From assembly GCA_013911545.1 (NCBI GenBank), contig JACETA010000037.1, positions 1 through 7,553 of the forward strand: DNA of 7,553 bases, given 5' to 3'. Below are positions 6,758 to 7,553 of the stretch, one piece after another. This DNA is from Chloroflexota bacterium (lineage in GTDB: Bacteria; Chloroflexota; Dehalococcoidia; Lucifugimonadales; Lucifugimonadaceae). How positions within the stretch are numbered: position 1 is the stretch's first letter; every line of letters starts with the position of its first letter. A program made the translations under genes and the position numbers. The notes below the pieces were generated by a model, which saw only the letters and a program-made list of their open reading frames with translations, did no database searches and was not told where the DNA came from.

Positions 6758-6800
6758 CAGAATACATAATTTTTAACAATTTTTTATATTACAACTTAAC
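6758..6800. promoter_or_regulatory. 43-nt divergent folD / acpS promoter region
   Basis: This is the only spacer between the two divergent units, so both promoters must lie here or extend into the coding starts. Toward folD, TAATAT (6791-6786) could be a -10, with TTGTTA (6814-6809, inside acpS codons 3-5) 17 nt upstream as a -35. Toward acpS, CATAAT (6765-6770) or TATATT (6785-6790) are -10-like, with no convincing -35. No Shine-Dalgarno is clear for either gene. Assignments rest on consensus matching only. Confidence 0.4.
6786..6795 (-). repeat. Copy 2 of shared element GTTGTAATAT, 28 nt before folD ATG
   Basis: This is the identical minus-strand copy of the element found before pdhA. It ends 28 nt from the folD ATG and, on the other strand, lies 5 nt before the acpS ATG. 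It contains the TAATAT proposed as the folD -10. Confidence 0.3.
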
Positions 6801-7178
6801 ATGAACGATAACAATCAATTGCACAGCGGTATAGATATTATTGAAATAGATAGGATTCAAAATGTTTTGTTTAAGCACCCTTCAAGGTTTTTAACAAAAA
6901 TATTCACTGAATATGAAATAGATTATTGCAGGGGTAGAGCAACTCAATTAGCTGCCAGATTTGCATCTAAAGAAGCTGCCATGAAAGCATTGGGTACTGG
7001 CACTAGAGGGGTAGGATGGAAAGAAGTTGAAGTACAAAGGCTAAGGTCAGGCAAGCCTTATATAATTCTTCATGGTAGAGCAAAAAAAAGAGCTGAATCA
7101 ATGGGAATTACAAAAATTGAATTGAGTATAAGTCATTCAAAAAATCTAGCTACTGCAATGGTAATTATGTACCAATGA
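6801..7178 (+). CDS. acpS: Holo-[acyl-carrier-protein] synthase
   Basis: AcpS transfers 4'-phosphopantetheine from CoA to the serine of acyl carrier protein, switching on fatty-acid synthesis. The 125 residues fit the small trimeric AcpS type. The N-terminal block SGIDIIEIDRI (9-19) carries the Mg-binding D12. The central signature ARFASKEAAMKALG (52-65) carries E58, and the C-terminal SISHSKNLATA (109-119) carries the conserved histidine H112. F30 and IFTEYEIDYC (34-43) match the usual start-of-helix region. The ATG gives eight residues before the conserved GID, a normal length; no Shine-Dalgarno is visible upstream. The stop overlaps the next gene's ATG (ATGA), so the two are likely translated together. 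The gene is divergent from folD. Confidence 0.96.
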   Translation: MNDNNQLHSGIDIIEIDRIQNVLFKHPSRFLTKIFTEYEIDYCRGRATQLAARFASKEAAMKALGTGTRGVGWKEVEVQRLRSGKPYIILHGRAKKRAESMGITKIELSISHSKNLATAMVIMYQ

Positions 7179-7553
7179 TTCCAGTAATTTCACCTAAAAA
7201 AATAAAAAATGTAGAAAAAAATTACTTAATTAATTTTAAAAATAAGGAAATTCTTCAAAATAGAGCTGTTAATGGAATAGCAAAAATAATACTTAAACAA
7301 AAACCATCTGAAGTTATTATATTTTTTGGACCTGGAATGAACGGTAATGATGGATTAAAAGTCGGAAAATTGATTTCAAAAGAAATTGGTTCTAAAAATG
7401 TTAACTTAATTTCTTGTATAAATAGCAGTTCATCAAATATTAATTTAGATTTTGCTAAAGATGAGGGCTTTGAAATACAGAAATTTGATAAGAAATTTTT
7501 GACTGAAAAAAGTAAATCTACAGTTAAAAAGATTATTGTAATTGATTCAATAC
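7175..7553 (+). CDS. nnrE: NAD(P)H-hydrate epimerase domain (YjeF_N), 3' end cut by window
   Basis: This reads open from an ATG overlapping the acpS stop (ATGA) to the window edge, 126 codons. The N-terminal YjeF domain epimerises R-NAD(P)HX to the S form for repair by the ADP/ATP-dependent dehydratase (NnrD), which in many bacteria is fused behind it; the window ends too early to see this. Visible features are a charged N-terminal helix, QNRAVNGIAKIIL (28-40) aligning with the usual LMENAG-x-x-A helix, and FFGPGMNGNDGL (50-61) in place of the common GPGNNGGDG nucleotide loop, followed by a strand with VIDSI (122-126) where the family has a D-x-(L/I)-G segment. Two changes in the loop (N to M, G to N) and the missing LME are unusual. 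The domain call rests on the loop, length and spacing, and on its place next to acpS, a common pairing. The protein is very Lys/Asn/Ile-rich. Confidence 0.8.
   Translation, partial: MIPVISPKKIKNVEKNYLINFKNKEILQNRAVNGIAKIILKQKPSEVIIFFGPGMNGNDGLKVGKLISKEIGSKNVNLISCINSSSSNINLDFAKDEGFEIQKFDKKFLTEKSKSTVKKIIVIDSI

Noticed and set aside
1..7553. Mobile element, CRISPR array, prophage, tRNA or attachment site
   Set aside because: No direct-repeat arrays, transposase or integrase frames, or cloverleaf-like sequences were seen; nearly all bases are in conserved housekeeping genes with uniform AT-rich composition, so there is no sign of a transferred island.

Overview
The window is AT-rich bacterial DNA, roughly one-third G+C by eye, packed with genes and almost without spacers. 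It holds eight coding regions, two of them cut by the window edges. No rRNA, tRNA, CRISPR array, insertion sequence or phage gene is visible. The gene families are a DHA2-type transporter, a tandem ThyX-like protein, a bacterial-type E1-alpha/E1-beta/E2 pyruvate dehydrogenase, FolD, AcpS and a YjeF_N epimerase. Together with the low G+C, Lys/Asn/Ile-rich proteins and very short spacers, they suggest a streamlined free-living, perhaps marine, bacterium. An AT-rich Chloroflexota (SAR202/Dehalococcoidia-like) lineage is one possibility. That placement is inference and weak.

Layout, left to right. Plus strand: the C-terminal 364 residues of a 14-TM drug/proton antiporter (MFS, DHA2 family), entering from the left edge. 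It converges on the next gene with one base between the two stop codons. Minus strand, reading right to left: folD, a 66-nt gap, pdhA (E1-alpha), pdhB (E1-beta, TAATG overlap), pdhC (E2, 15-nt gap, TTG start with a strong Shine-Dalgarno), then a 525-residue tandem ThyX-like protein whose ATG lies 3 nt after the E2 stop. On the far side of folD, 43 nt separate it from the divergent plus-strand pair acpS and nnrE (ATGA overlap), the latter running off the right edge.

How the genes may work together. PdhA, PdhB and PdhC form the E1 and E2 parts of a pyruvate dehydrogenase complex making acetyl-CoA; E3 (lipoamide dehydrogenase) is not in the window. FolD interconverts methylene-, methenyl- and formyl-tetrahydrofolate, and methylene-THF is the one-carbon donor of ThyX enzymes, so a folate theme brackets the PDH genes. 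AcpS loads acyl carrier protein with phosphopantetheine, and NnrE repairs damaged NAD(P)H hydrates.

The most interesting item is the tandem ThyX-like protein. Its two halves appear to have lost complementary parts of the ThyX active site: the N-terminal half keeps the substrate-side E-x-S-x-R-Y residues but lacks RHR, while the C-terminal half keeps RHR and N-x-R but lacks E-x-S-x-R-Y. A second, weaker lead is a 10-base element shared at nearly the same distance upstream of folD and pdhA.
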